Assembly (NCBI RefSeq): GCF_000236565.1
Contig: NZ_AHAM01000204.1
Span: forward strand, 41,159-105,158
Length of the DNA stretch: 64,000 nucleotides
From: Mesorhizobium alhagi CCNWXJ12-2
GTDB lineage: Bacteria > Pseudomonadota > Alphaproteobacteria > Rhizobiales > Rhizobiaceae
Reading direction: 5' to 3'
Shown here: one piece after another, positions 28,013 to 38,124 of the stretch
How the letters are laid out: each line of letters begins with the position of its first letter
Numbering within the stretch: position 1 is the stretch's first letter
The notes under the pieces: model-generated
Seen by the model: the letters and a program-made list of their open reading frames with translations, nothing else
Databases searched by the model: none
Told to the model about the DNA's origin: nothing
Position numbers and translations under genes: made by a program

Positions 28013-28327
28013 GTGGCGAAATCAGTGTCTCTCAGAACGGGGCGAACCTTTGCAACCGTCACCGCTGCCAAAGAGCATTTCTCCCGGATTTTAGATGACC
28101 GAGAGCCAAAGCAGCAATTTGGCGAGGACGATCTGGCTGACGTTCGCGCAGTCTATGAGGACTACTGCGCCAGGACCGGTTGGGCATTGAAATCGCTTCC
28201 CGCGTCTTTCTATCCAACTCACGATCGCGGTCCAAGTTATACGACTCGATGCTTTGGCGTGACCTTCGAAGACGGGACAACGGGTAGTTTCTCAATGGAC
28301 AAGGCGCTTAGGGCGATCGCGGCGTAG
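28013..28327 (+). CDS. Small DUF3223 (DCL-like) protein coupled to ietAS
   Basis: This 104-residue protein contains FATVTAAKEHFSRIL, GEDDLADVRAVYEDYC and the FGVTFEDGTTGSFSMDKALR end, a pattern I associate with DUF3223 (DCL family), whose function in bacteria is unknown. GTG 28013 was chosen because AGGAGG stands six bases before it. An ATG at 27977 overlaps the ietS stop (ATGA) and would add 12 residues. Either way it is probably the third gene of the ietAS operon. Confidence 0.65.
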   Translation: MAKSVSLRTGRTFATVTAAKEHFSRILDDREPKQQFGEDDLADVRAVYEDYCARTGWALKSLPASFYPTHDRGPSYTTRCFGVTFEDGTTGSFSMDKALRAIAA

Positions 28328-29029
28328 ACTCCCGTTCGGCTGCGGGATTGTGGGCCCGTGTTCACTTGGTTCTGGCCGCAGCGACCAAATAGAAAAAGCA
28401 ATCGAGATTCTAAGGGGGCGCGGCCGCGCGTCCTGAGGTCTGGAGTGCCGTCGCTTGGGATCAATGATTCATTTGACGCTTGGTCGTGTGCAGCTCGACG
28501 GGGGTAAGAAAGGCGGGTTTCAGAACCATAGCGCCCTGTTTCGACCCGGCGACCTTGCCGATATCTCGTATTTTCACGCTGCGGACGAAGATGACCCTGT
28601 AAGCGCAGACCTTCCCCAATTCGGCGCTCGGACAATTTCGGCTACCGGCTGACCACGGAGATGAAGCAAGGATATTCTGCGCCCCTGCGAACGGTTGCCT
28701 GGCGTCTCCTCTTGCTGGGCCTATACCGACGACTACTGCAGAGCAGAGTTCAAGGCGTTGAGCAGAATCGGTTAGACGAGACATTCGCCAGGGATGAAGC
28801 CCGGGCGCGGAGCGCTTCGTGATTGTAGCCCTGGCGATCAACGCGTCACGCGACAGGGCCGCCAGTCTGGCGATGAGTGATTCTATCTTCGGTGGCGCTC
28901 ACAAAGGTTCTTCGCTAATGCGTCGTTTGCGCAGCGGGGCTACGGCCGCTTTGCCTGCGGGATGCGCGTCCGCCTCAGGCTGTCGTACCGACAGCTCCTT
29001 CCAACTGATTCATCGCGCCGCCCCGCTTT
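28328..29029. other. Gene-poor decayed stretch
   Basis: No intact gene can be supported. One plus-strand frame at 28455-28652 reads plausibly like protein (GGFQNHSALFRPGDLADISYF) but has no convincing start and I do not recognise it. It may be a fragment of a lost gene. Confidence 0.4.
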
Positions 29030-29496
29030 TGTCAGCGCTCTTCTCATTTATGCGCGCCTCGAGCCAGGCGATGCTCTCGATCACAGCCTCACACGCCGGC
29101 GGGTCGCCGAAGATCATGCCCTGCATGGCCGGCCTGTAGTCAAGGGGCGCAGCTGCTCGACCATCGCGTCATGTAGCGCGATCGCGAACGAGCCAGGTGC
29201 AGCGCTTGCGAGATCGAAATCCGGACGATCGAAGAACATACAGGCGTGCGCGACCCAGGCCGCACTGGGCCATGTCGTCAATAGCGGAAGGCGCCGGTCG
29301 GCGTCGCGGCGAACTGGTGCAGGTCATTATAGTGACGGGACACGCGTTGCCCGCCCCAGCGTAACTCGCCGCGCTTGTCGAACCAGCGTCTTAGCCCGTG
29401 AAGGATGACGACCTTATCCCAGAAGGTGCGTTCGAAACCGACGCGCGCACGGATGGCAATTCGCTTGTCCGAAACATCTATACAAATTTCGGACAA
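29030..29496 (-). pseudogene. AbiEii/AbiGii-family nucleotidyltransferase toxin, broken
   Basis: On the minus strand ERTFWDKVVILHGLRRWF followed by RVSRHYNDL matches the conserved centre of AbiEii toxins. The frame then breaks near 29270, and the next frame continues HACMFFDRPDFDLASAAPGSF and DYRPAMQGMIFGDPP, the usual C-terminal part. The N-terminal nucleotidyltransferase portion is not recognisable upstream. AbiEii toxins normally pair with an AbiEi antitoxin, which is absent here, so this is a dead fragment. Upstream on this strand (29497-29809) is an open frame that I do not recognise. Confidence 0.62.
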
Positions 29497-29859
29497 ACGA
29501 TCTCGACCGTGTTCCAGCTCGTAGTTCTAACCTACACAAATCCCGTAAAGCCTGCTCAGCCAACGATATTTCAAACACCCGTCTCAGCCGTGGCGTGTGC
29601 CTGGGCCTCATTACGCCGCTTCCCAGGGCTGCCTTGTCCTGCGGGAGAAAGCGGCCATAGTGATGCGCGACCAGGTCGGGCCTGTCCTGAATGGCGTAGC
29701 TTGCCTGGTCATAGGAACCGGTCTGTTTATATGCGTCGCCAGCACGCGTCGCTTGCTCCCGGGCGGTCTCATCCATATAGCTCGGCTCGAGGAAGCGCCA
29801 GACGTTCAATCGTCGTCAGCCGCGACTTCCTGTGCAATGCGTCTAACAAGGAACAAACC

Positions 29860-30549
29860 ATGAGGCGGCAGACCCGACCGTTTACTGTGGAGATCAAACA
29901 AAAGCGCAGTTATCAAAAAAAAGGGGGTCGTTCCATCTGGAGCGATGTCGATCTCTCCGCAGCAATGGCGGAGACAACAAGGGAGCTCAATGAGATGGAG
30001 CTGCCAAATCGTCGGCTTGTTGACTCCAATGTCGTAGCCCTTGATGCTGAACACAAGCACAAACCGCGAGCGAAGCATCTTATGGCAGATCCCCTGGACG
30101 CTGAATCAGTAAAAACTGCAACCGAACCGGCAGCTAAAGTGGACACGCCTGAAACGAAGAAGAAATCCCCACGGTCGCGGAAGGCGAAGGCTGAGCCTAG
30201 GCCGCCTGCTCGGGATGGCGCCAATACGGCGTCTCAGACGGAGGAAGCACCAGCAGCGACCATGCGGACCGGGCGGAAGATCTACTCTGAAAAGGAGCGC
30301 GCTCAGAAGCTCGCCCAGATCGAGAAGTCGATCCATGGCGGCGCCACTCTCAAGAGCGCCGTAAAGCAGGCCGGCATATCGGGACAGACCCATTATCATT
30401 GGAAGAAGGCTGCGGCGCCTTCATCAGATGGTGACGATCTGAAGGATCTGGTCGCGCTCGAGGAAGAAAACAAGCGACTGAAGAGCCTGCTCGCGGAACG
30501 CCTGCGCAAGGAAAACGCGGAACTGAAGAGGAAGCTGGGGCTGCAATAA
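29860..30549 (+). CDS. SyrB-family regulatory protein
   Basis: This 229-residue protein has a C-terminal half typical of SyrB/SyrB2 of Sinorhizobium: RKIYSEKERAQKLAQIEKS, then GGATLKSAVKQAGISGQTHY, then a leucine-zipper-like EEENKRLKSLLAERL ending RKLGLQ. SyrB acts as a negative regulator of syrM; family copies are common on rhizobial symbiotic replicons. The first 120 residues are basic and low in complexity. ATG 29860 has AAGGAA upstream; a longer frame from 29398 runs back through the AbiEii remnant and was rejected. Confidence 0.72.
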   Translation: MRRQTRPFTVEIKQKRSYQKKGGRSIWSDVDLSAAMAETTRELNEMELPNRRLVDSNVVALDAEHKHKPRAKHLMADPLDAESVKTATEPAAKVDTPETKKKSPRSRKAKAEPRPPARDGANTASQTEEAPAATMRTGRKIYSEKERAQKLAQIEKSIHGGATLKSAVKQAGISGQTHYHWKKAAAPSSDGDDLKDLVALEEENKRLKSLLAERLRKENAELKRKLGLQ

Positions 30550-31143
30550 CGCTTCAGAAGTCCGCTGAACCGCAGATCGACGCGGCGGCATACCGTCTTC
30601 GCCGACGCGTCACCTAAGAGCCGCCTCTGGCCGCGCCGCAAACAGCAACACCAAGTTTGTGATGATGCGACTCCTAAATTTGCACAATCTGTCTTGCACT
30701 GCCGGTTAGGACCTCGCCGAGCGGCACAGATTTCGTGACCTCTTCCGGTCGTGCGACATGCAGTTCGGCGAGATACCAACCGGTCTTCGCGCCGGCGGCA
30801 CCGATCCCCAGCCGGCGGAGATTGTCGAGCACATGCTGCCGTTCCTCGGCGGAAGCAAAGCGCCTCGGCCGAAACAGTTGTCAATGAGGACAGCCAAAGG
30901 TAGGTCCTGTGCGCTGCGGGACGATAGTTGATCCTCTATATGCCGTTGGGCCGCGACCTTCGCCCCGCGCAGCCTGGCATTTGCGTGGTTGCACGCCCGT
31001 CGTTCTCCTCGACGGTACCCGCATCCGGCGCGGGCTGGTGTTATTCTGCCGCCGCCTTTAGTCGTTGCCTTGCCCAACAAGGCGACCGGGCAGACTGGCA
31101 TATGCGGGTTCTTGGTGGCAAAGGAGGCGAACACGGAATGAGG
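30550..31143. other. Decayed intergenic stretch with one unidentified minus-strand fragment
   Basis: A clean minus-strand frame at about 30717-30875 reads RRFASAEERQHVLDNLRRLG and GAKTGWYLAELHVARPEEV. It has protein-like composition but neither start nor end, and I do not recognise the family. Nothing else in the stretch can be supported. Confidence 0.35.
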
Positions 31144-31449
31144 CTACACCTGCGCCTGTCCACCGCCCGAATTGGAAGCAGCGATCCACGGCGTTACCGC
31201 CTCGAGGTCTTCCAGGATTCCGGCCCGTTTCGCGAAGCCAACAAAGGCATCGCGCGCCACGCCCAGAGGCTTAAGCCCATCATACGCTTGATAGCATGCC
31301 CGAAGGGCAGTTTCATGGATCAGGCTGCGGCGATCCTCCGGCCATTCTTCCAGAAACTCGATAGCGCCTTTGAGATCGACAATCTCCTGCACGAGGTAGG
31401 ATGATCCACGCTTGACGAAGACGGGGTTGCTGAATGCCGTGACGTCCAT
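31144..31449 (-). CDS. DUF982-like small protein
   Basis: This 101-residue protein starts at an ATG with GGAGG six bases upstream. It has the pattern of rhizobial DUF982 proteins: an opening strand pair, AIEFLEEWPEDRRS, ALRACYQAYDGLKPLGVARDA and a final FVGFAKRAGI helix. DUF982 genes are frequent on symbiotic plasmids and islands, often near nif genes; their role is unknown. A TTG four codons earlier would be in frame, but the ribosome site supports this ATG. Confidence 0.65.
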   Translation of the reverse strand: MDVTAFSNPVFVKRGSSYLVQEIVDLKGAIEFLEEWPEDRRSLIHETALRACYQAYDGLKPLGVARDAFVGFAKRAGILEDLEAVTPWIAASNSGGGQAQV

Positions 31450-31870
31450 TGGTTCCTCCAAATTGTCGAATGGCTCGGGCGTGTGAAGAAGCCGCCGTTG
31501 GGATCTCGGCGACCATCGCAGAATGTGTTGTCAGCCTGATGACGGTTCAAGATGGCGCATGCCGCGCCAGCAGCCAACGGCCTGCGGGCACGATGCCGAC
31601 TTTGCTTGCGGCGCCCTTCGGCGGCCCGGCGAGTGCCACGACGGTCTTCCCGTATTGTGCTGAGAAATCATCTCGTGGATCGCCACGGGGAGTGGAGAAG
31701 GGCCGGCCGCTGTTCCGGAAAGGCGCGCACCCTACCGCGCAGGAAAGATCTCAATTGGAAAGCGGCTTCTCGAAGCCTTCGGGGGCACGGCTGCATAAGC
31801 CTTGCCCGAAAGGTACAACTGCAGCCGAGCCGCGGGATCATTCACGCCGGGCGCGTGAACGCCGAAAGCC
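31450..31870. other. Gap between the DUF982 gene and the small membrane protein
   Basis: I see no supportable gene, RNA or repeat here; open frames are short and lack ribosome sites. Confidence 0.5.
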
Positions 31871-32032
31871 TTAATTCGTCTCTTTCTTCAATCCCCGCCA
31901 TAGCGATCGAAGTTTTTCCGCGGCCCGATCTGGTTCCTGAAGCACAGCTATGACGATAGCCAAGCAGCAGAACGCCACAATGGCGAATATCGTCGTGAGG
32001 TACAAACTGTCGATCATACCAAGCATTTCCAT
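31871..32032 (-). CDS. Small single-span membrane protein
   Basis: This 53-residue protein has one membrane helix near residues 8-29 (LYLTTIFAIVAFCCLAIVI) and a basic, charged C-terminus (LRSLWRGLKKETN). GCGGAGG lies about nine bases before the ATG, which favours this short form over a 73-residue frame. The family is unknown to me. Transcribed toward the DUF982 gene. Confidence 0.45.
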   Translation of the reverse strand: MEMLGMIDSLYLTTIFAIVAFCCLAIVIAVLQEPDRAAEKLRSLWRGLKKETN

Positions 32033-32373
32033 TTCGAACCGCCTCCGCTGTTCTCCAAGATTATGGACTCGTGGCGATCGCGCAAGCCTCAATCAGGCAG
32101 GTGCGGCCACTTCTCCCTTTACCTCGGTCCGCAGGACGCCGATCGGGCTGTTGCCCGCACGGTGCTACAAAGCGATCTATGTGAGCGTAGTGCACGGCCA
32201 CAAATTTCGCCGGGCCGCCGAATCTCTGCAAGCCAAAACGGCATCGCTGCCCGCGGGCAATTGGTTACTGGCGGGCATGCGCCCGTCTTCCGATATTCAA
32301 GGCAAGAAACGATTGGGATCATTTGCCTCTCACGGTGGGACTTTGGACCTACGCAAATGGCACAATCGCCTCA

Positions 32374-32424
32374 GACCATGATCCCGAAACGCGGAATACC
32401 AGTTTTCGGAAAAAGATCGTGGTC
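32374..32424. repeat. Imperfect palindromic element
   Basis: GACCATGATC (32374-32383) is mirrored by GATCGTGGTC (32415-32424) with one mismatch, and inside it lies CCGAAA ... TTTTCGG. Palindromes with this CCGAAAA ... TTTTCGG core are scattered through Rhizobiales genomes. Lying 10 bases beyond the phasin stop, it could also end that transcript. Confidence 0.5.
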
Positions 32425-32434
32425 AACAAGAATG

Positions 32435-32899
32435 TCAGGCGACCTTGAGTTCCTTGAAAACCTTCTCGAAGGCGTCCTTGGCCGGCTTGGACACTTCCTC
32501 GGCGGCCTTGGCGGTCACGGCCTGGATGTCCTTGGCCTGCTCGACGGTCATCTCGACGCGCTTGCGCAGGAAGACGGTCTGCAACTCGATGACTTCCGAC
32601 AGCGATTTCGCGCCAACCAGGGCTTCGAGGTGCGAGAAGTCGGCTTCGGCATTGGCGCGCAGAGCGGCAATCGTCTTGAGTGACAGCTCGTTGCCGGCGG
32701 TCATGGCGGTCTCAACGGTCGACTCGAGAGCCTTCTGGGTCGTCTCGGCGCCGGTCTTCAACTTCGAAAAGGCTTCCTTCGACTGCTCGACGCCCTTTTC
32801 AGCGACAGCGCGGAACTGGTCGGTAACGTTGGACGGGTCGAAGGTCGGAAATGCGGCGTTGTCGATGGTGTCGGTGGTCTTGTCAGCGGTCTTGGACAT
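32435..32899 (-). CDS. Phasin-family protein
   Basis: This 154-residue, cysteine-free, alanine-rich helical protein has the phasin pattern: FRAVAEKGVEQSKEAFSKLK, then AMTAGNELSLKTIAALRANA, then LEALVGAKSLSEVIELQ and FLRKRVEM. Phasins coat polyhydroxybutyrate granules, abundant in rhizobia. The start MSKTADK was chosen because AAGGATGGG lies just upstream; 17 more codons are open in frame. It is divergent from metH. Confidence 0.88.
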   Translation of the reverse strand: MSKTADKTTDTIDNAAFPTFDPSNVTDQFRAVAEKGVEQSKEAFSKLKTGAETTQKALESTVETAMTAGNELSLKTIAALRANAEADFSHLEALVGAKSLSEVIELQTVFLRKRVEMTVEQAKDIQAVTAKAAEEVSKPAKDAFEKVFKELKVA

Positions 32900-33457
32900 G
32901 TTTCCCATCCTTTTGGGTGGACGGCCTTGCACAAAAGCCATCTCATTCATCTACGAAGCTGACGTAACGGAATTATGAAACCGGCATAGCGGAATTTATT
33001 GCAGTGATCTTTTTGCGCGCTGCGCCATGGTTGTGGGTCCAGCGCTGACCGAACGCCCATTTTTCGCAGGCGGGCGTGCTGTTTGTGAATCAAGCCGAGT
33101 GAACCCCTATTGAAGCGCGAACCGGGAGGCAATCGCCAAATCCAATCCCGCGGTTGTCGTGCTGGCCGGAATGGTTCGCCACTTCAACGTCGTTGATGAC
33201 CCGCAGAAGATCGACTTCCTGACCTTCCCACCCCGTTGCGAGCCAGATGGCCGGCGGTGAAGGCTGGGCAGTATTTTAATCATGCAGGCGGAATCGATGA
33301 ATTCCTGCATGCGTACCACACAGAACTTCTGGCCAAAAGATCGTGGAGTTCTGCTGGCCGATTGAGGTCGAGCCTTACCCCGGAATCCGGTCAATTTGCA
33401 TCATGCGGTGTTCAAGGTAGCGCGCTACCCACCATGAACCACCAGGCGATATATTGA
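32900..33457. other. Divergent intergenic region between phasin and metH
   Basis: No gene can be supported. It must hold the phasin promoter (minus strand). Its right end carries the metH operator, annotated separately. Confidence 0.5.
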
Positions 33458-33475
33458 CATAAAGATATCTTTATG
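33458..33475. promoter_or_regulatory. Perfect 18-bp palindrome CATAAAGATATCTTTATG, probable SahR-type operator of metH
   Basis: CATAAAGAT is followed directly by its reverse complement ATCTTTATG. It overlaps a TTGACA (33454-33459) and ends 20 bases before metH. In alphaproteobacteria, methionine-cycle genes (metH, ahcY, metK) are controlled by the S-adenosylhomocysteine-responsive ArsR-type regulator SahR at palindromes containing AAAGATATCTTT, which this matches from memory. Confidence 0.72.
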
Positions 33476-33495
33476 CGATGCATCAGGAATGAAAA

Positions 33496-36400
33496 GTGTC
33501 GCTTATGTCCTCAGTCGATGAACTCTTCGGGCCGGTAGCAGCCAAGTCCGACGGCTCCGAATTGCTCGCCGCGCTACGGTCGGCTGCGCGCGAGCGCATC
33601 CTGTTCCTCGACGGTGCCATGGGCACCCAGATCCAGGGTCTGGGCTTCCACGAGGATCAATTCCGAGGTGACCGGTTCCTGGGCTGCTCTTGCCATCAGC
33701 AGGGCAACAACGATCTTTTGATCCTGACCCAGCCGCAGGCGATCGAGGACATTCACTATGCCTATGCCAAGGCCGGCGCGGACATCATCGAGACGAATAC
33801 CTTCTCCTCGACGCGCATCGCGCAGGCCGATTACGGCATGGAGGACATGGTCTATGAGCTGAACCGCGACGGTGCGCGGCTGGTGCGGCGCGCGGCGATT
33901 CGCGCCCAGCAGGAGGACGGCAGGCGCCGCTTCGTCGGCGGCGCGCTCGGCCCGACCAATCGGACGGCTTCGATGTCGCCGGACGTAAACAATCCCGGAT
34001 TTCGCGCCATCACCTTCGACGAGCTGCGTCTCGCCTATGGCGAGCAGCTGCGCGGCCTGATCGACGGCGGCGCCGATATCATTCTGATCGAGACGATCTT
34101 CGACACGCTCAACGCAAAGGCGGCGATCTTCGCTGCCGAGGAGATTTTCGCCGAGAAGGGTGTGTGGTTGCCGGTGATGATCTCCGGCACGATCACCGAC
34201 CTGTCCGGCCGCACGCTTTCCGGCCAGACGCCGACCGCCTTCTGGCATTCGGTGCGCCACGCCAAACCCTTCACGGTCGGGCTCAACTGCGCGCTCGGCG
34301 CCGCCGCCATGCGGCCGCATCTGGCCGAGCTTTCCGGTGTCGCCGATACCTTCATCTGCGCCTATCCGAACGCAGGCCTGCCCAACGCCTTCGGCCAATA
34401 TGACGAGAGCCCCGAGTTTATGGCCTCCCAGGTCGAGGACTTCGCCCGCGAGGGGCTAGTCAATGTCATCGGCGGGTGCTGCGGGTCCACGCCGGACCAT
34501 ATAGCCGCGATCGCCGAAGCGGTGAGCAGGCACAAGCCGCGCTCGGTGCCGAAGGTGAAGACGTTGATGAGGCTTTCCGGCCTTGAGCCGTTTACGCTCA
34601 CCAAAGACATCCCCTTCGTCAATGTCGGCGAGCGCACGAACGTCACCGGCTCCGCGAAGTTCAGGAAGCTGATCACGGCCGCAGACTACGCCGCCGCCCT
34701 CGATGTAGCGCGCGACCAGGTCGCCAACGGCGCGCAGATCATCGACGTCAACATGGACGAGGGCCTGATCGACTCGAAAAAGGCCATGGTCGAATACCTC
34801 AACCTCATCGCCGCCGAACCCGATATCGCCCGCGTGCCGGTGATGATCGACAGCTCCAAATGGGAGGTGATCGAAGCAGGCCTGAAATGCGTACAAGGCA
34901 AGCCTGTCGTGAACTCGATTTCCATGAAGGAAGGCGAGGAGGCGTTCCTGCACCACGCCAAACTCTGCCGCATGTACGGCGCGGCGGTTGTTGTGATGGC
35001 ATTCGACCAGCAGGGCCAGGCGGACACCAAGGCCCGCAAGGTCGAGATCTGCACCCGCGCCTACAAGCTGCTGACCGAGCAGGCGGGCTTTGCGCCCGAG
35101 GATATCATCTTTGATCCCAATGTCTTTGCTGTCGCCACCGGTATCGAGGAGCACGACAATTACGGCGTCGACTTCATCGAGGCGACCGGCGAGATCACCT
35201 CGACCCTGCCGCATGTTCACATCTCCGGCGGCGTGTCCAATCTCTCCTTCTCGTTTCGCGGCAACGAGCCGGTGCGCGAGGCCATGCACGCTGTGTTCCT
35301 CTACCACGCCATCCAGCGCGGCATGGACATGGGCATCGTCAACGCCGGACAGCTCGCCGTCTACGACACGATCGAGCCGGAGCTGCGCGAGGCCTGCGAG
35401 GATGTCGTGCTCAACCGCACGCCCAAGGCTGGCGCCACCGCGACGGAGCGGATGTTGGAGATCGCCGAACGCTTCAAGGGCACGGCCGGCCAGGAGGCCA
35501 AGGAGCGCGACCTCGCCTGGCGCGACTGGCCGGTGGAAAAGCGCATCAGCCATGCGCTCGTCAATGGCATCACCGAGTTCATAGACGCTGACACCGACGA
35601 GGCGCGCCTTGAGGCCGAGCGTCCGCTGCATGTGATCGAAGGCCCGCTAATGGCGGGCATGAACGTGGTCGGGGACTTGTTCGGCGCGGGAAAGATGTTC
35701 CTGCCGCAGGTGGTGAAGTCGGCGCGCGTCATGAAGCAGGCGGTGGCCGGCCTGTTGCCGCATATGGAAGCGGAAAAGCTGGCTAACGCCGCAAACGGTA
35801 TCGACAATGGCGAGCGCAAGACCGCTGGGAAGATCCTGATGGCGACCGTCAAGGGCGACGTCCACGACATTGGCAAGAACATCGTCGGCGTCGTGCTCGC
35901 CTGCAACAATTACGAGATCATCGATCTCGGCGTCATGGTTCCGGCGACCAAGATCCTGCAGACGGCGAAGGACGAGAAGGTCGACATCGTCGGCCTGTCC
36001 GGCCTCATCACGCCGTCGCTCGACGAGATGGTGCATGTCGCTTCCGAGATGGAGCGCGAGGGGTTCGACATACCGCTGCTGATCGGCGGCGCCACCACAA
36101 GTCGCGTGCATACGGCGGTGAAGATCCATCCGCGCTATGCCAGGGGTCAGGCCGTCCATGTGAACGACGCCAGCCGCGCCGTCGGCGTTGTATCGGCCTT
36201 GCTCTCGAAAGATGCAAGGAACGGCTACATCGAGACCGTGCGCGCCGAGTACAAAAAGGTCACGGAAGCGCATCACCGTTCGGAGGCCGACAAGCTGCGC
36301 CTGCCGCTCGCCAGGGCTCGCGCCAACGCCCACAAGATCGATTGGGCGAACTACGAGCCGCCAAAACCATCCTTCTTCAGCACCAGGGTGTTCGAGGACT

Positions 36401-37302
36401 GGGATCTGGAGGAGCTTGCCCGCTATATCGATTGGACGCCCTTCTTCCAGGCGTGGGAGCTGAAAGGCCGCTACCCCAAACTCCTTGAGGACGAGAAGCA
36501 GGGCCCGGCCGCGCGCCAACTCTTTGAGGACGCGCAGGCGATGCTGAGGAAGATCATCGACGAGAAATGGTTCGCGCCGAAGGCTGTTATTGGCTTCTGG
36601 CCGGCCAATGCTGTCGGCGACGACATACGCCTGTTCACGGATGAGACACGTGCGCAGGAACTCGCGACCTTCTTCACACTGCGCCAGCAACTAACCAAAC
36701 GGGACGGCAAGCCGAACGTCGCGCTGTCGGATTTCGTCGCGCCGGTCGAGAGCGGCAAGCCCGATTATGTCGGTGGCTTCGTCGTGACTGCGGGTATCGA
36801 GGAAATTGCGATCGCCAAGCGTTTCGAACGGGCGAATGACGACTACAATTCGATCCTCGTGAAAGCACTGGCCGACCGATTCGCGGAAGCTCTCGCCGAG
36901 CGGCTACACGAGCGCGTCCGCAGGGAGTTCTGGGGGTATGCGCCGGGTGAGAGTCTTTCGCCGGATGAACTGATCGGCGAGCCGTATCAGGGCATCCGGC
37001 CGGCTCCCGGTTATCCGGCCCAGCCCGACCACACCGAGAAGGTAACCCTGTTTAGGCTCCTGGAGGCCGAGAAGAACGCCGGCGTGTCCTTGACCGAGAG
37101 CATGGCCATGTGGCCGGGATCATCGGTATCCGGCATCTACCTGTCGCACCTCGATAGCTACTATTTCGGCGTGGCCAAAGTCGAGCGCGACCAGGTCGAA
37201 GGCTATGCCGCGCGCAAAAGAATGCCGGTCGATGAAGTCGAGCGCTGGCTCGGACCGATCCTGAATTACGTGCCGGCAAATTTCGCGGAGGCTGCAGAGT
37301 AG
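33496..37302 (+). CDS. metH: Cobalamin-dependent methionine synthase
   Basis: MetH transfers a methyl group from methyltetrahydrofolate to homocysteine. Domains in order: homocysteine binding ([14 protein letters not shown]; zinc cysteines in GGCCGS at 326-331), pterin binding ([19 protein letters not shown]), cobalamin binding (D788-x-H790-x-x-G793 in [13 protein letters not shown]) and the SAM-dependent activation domain ([19 protein letters not shown]). The 1268 residues equal the full-length enzyme. GTG 33496 has AGGA seven bases upstream; ATG 33505 is the alternative. A core metabolic gene amid accessory DNA. Confidence 0.97.
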   Translation: MSLMSSVDELFGPVAAKSDGSELLAALRSAARERILFLDGAMGTQIQGLGFHEDQFRGDRFLGCSCHQQGNNDLLILTQPQAIEDIHYAYAKAGADIIETNTFSSTRIAQADYGMEDMVYELNRDGARLVRRAAIRAQQEDGRRRFVGGALGPTNRTASMSPDVNNPGFRAITFDELRLAYGEQLRGLIDGGADIILIETIFDTLNAKAAIFAAEEIFAEKGVWLPVMISGTITDLSGRTLSGQTPTAFWHSVRHAKPFTVGLNCALGAAAMRPHLAELSGVADTFICAYPNAGLPNAFGQYDESPEFMASQVEDFAREGLVNVIGGCCGSTPDHIAAIAEAVSRHKPRSVPKVKTLMRLSGLEPFTLTKDIPFVNVGERTNVTGSAKFRKLITAADYAAALDVARDQVANGAQIIDVNMDEGLIDSKKAMVEYLNLIAAEPDIARVPVMIDSSKWEVIEAGLKCVQGKPVVNSISMKEGEEAFLHHAKLCRMYGAAVVVMAFDQQGQADTKARKVEICTRAYKLLTEQAGFAPEDIIFDPNVFAVATGIEEHDNYGVDFIEATGEITSTLPHVHISGGVSNLSFSFRGNEPVREAMHAVFLYHAIQRGMDMGIVNAGQLAVYDTIEPELREACEDVVLNRTPKAGATATERMLEIAERFKGTAGQEAKERDLAWRDWPVEKRISHALVNGITEFIDADTDEARLEAERPLHVIEGPLMAGMNVVGDLFGAGKMFLPQVVKSARVMKQAVAGLLPHMEAEKLANAANGIDNGERKTAGKILMATVKGDVHDIGKNIVGVVLACNNYEIIDLGVMVPATKILQTAKDEKVDIVGLSGLITPSLDEMVHVASEMEREGFDIPLLIGGATTSRVHTAVKIHPRYARGQAVHVNDASRAVGVVSALLSKDARNGYIETVRAEYKKVTEAHHRSEADKLRLPLARARANAHKIDWANYEPPKPSFFSTRVFEDWDLEELARYIDWTPFFQAWELKGRYPKLLEDEKQGPAARQLFEDAQAMLRKIIDEKWFAPKAVIGFWPANAVGDDIRLFTDETRAQELATFFTLRQQLTKRDGKPNVALSDFVAPVESGKPDYVGGFVVTAGIEEIAIAKRFERANDDYNSILVKALADRFAEALAERLHERVRREFWGYAPGESLSPDELIGEPYQGIRPAPGYPAQPDHTEKVTLFRLLEAEKNAGVSLTESMAMWPGSSVSGIYLSHLDSYYFGVAKVERDQVEGYAARKRMPVDEVERWLGPILNYVPANFAEAAE

Positions 37303-38124
37303 TCCGCTAGCCAGCTGCGGTCGCTTGGCTTCGCCGTCGCGGGATCGCGACCGGAGCCGGACACTGAAGAGAGCCATCGAGCGGGAATGATCTGCCATCC
37401 TCCGCGACCTATCGCGAACCATCGTAAATCGAGTCTAAATACCTGATCTTAAAAATGATTCGTCGTAATCTATCGCTGGCGGATCGGCCTGACGGTCTTT
37501 CTGACGGAGCCGCACATCCCGACGGATGAGGAGCGCGATCTTTATGAGCGGCAACAGGCGGGGCGCAATCGCGCCCAGGATCGAGGAGACTGGAGCCTTT
37601 TTATGTCTCTCCCGTACGCCGTGGCCTGAATGCGATACGGTTTATTCCGCCCAGCTCGTCTTCGCGATCGATGGATGGGCACAGGTCTGCGAAAGACTTG
37701 TGCTGACGGCAAGACGCAGACCGTCGAGCCCATGTTCGAGAGCATCGGCGTCAGGCTGAAATTCTTCTGGCTCACAACAGGACCGAACGTGACCTCCGCG
37801 AGGAAGAAGCGCATCAGCGTGCCGAACTCGCCCGGCGTCGTGAACTGGCAAAGCAGCGAAAGGAACGGGAGCAGGCCCGCTTCGACTACCTCCGCATCCT
37901 GGTGAAGCTTCAGCGGGAAGCCGCCGATACCCATCCCAGGCACGGGCTCAGAGGGGCATCGGAGGCCGCCGCGGGAAGATCGACCCGAACAAACCTCGGG
38001 AAAGTCGCCGAAAGTGTCTTGTCAGGCCGCAAGCGCCTCGCAAAAAATGGCGTGGCTTTTCGTGTCAGCGGGCCGACGGTCCCGTACATCATTGCCGAAC
38101 ACCGCAAGAATCTGGAGAAATCCC
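37303..38124. other. Gap after metH, possibly with remnants
   Basis: Short frames overlap here without ribosome sites. One plus-strand stretch near 37493-37610 reads FLTEPHIPTDEERDLYERQQ, which is protein-like but not identified. I see no intact gene. Confidence 0.4.

Noticed and set aside
29398..29859. Upstream extension of the SyrB-like protein by 154 codons
   Set aside because: It runs antisense over the AbiEii remnant, has odd composition and lacks a ribosome site; ATG 29860 has one.
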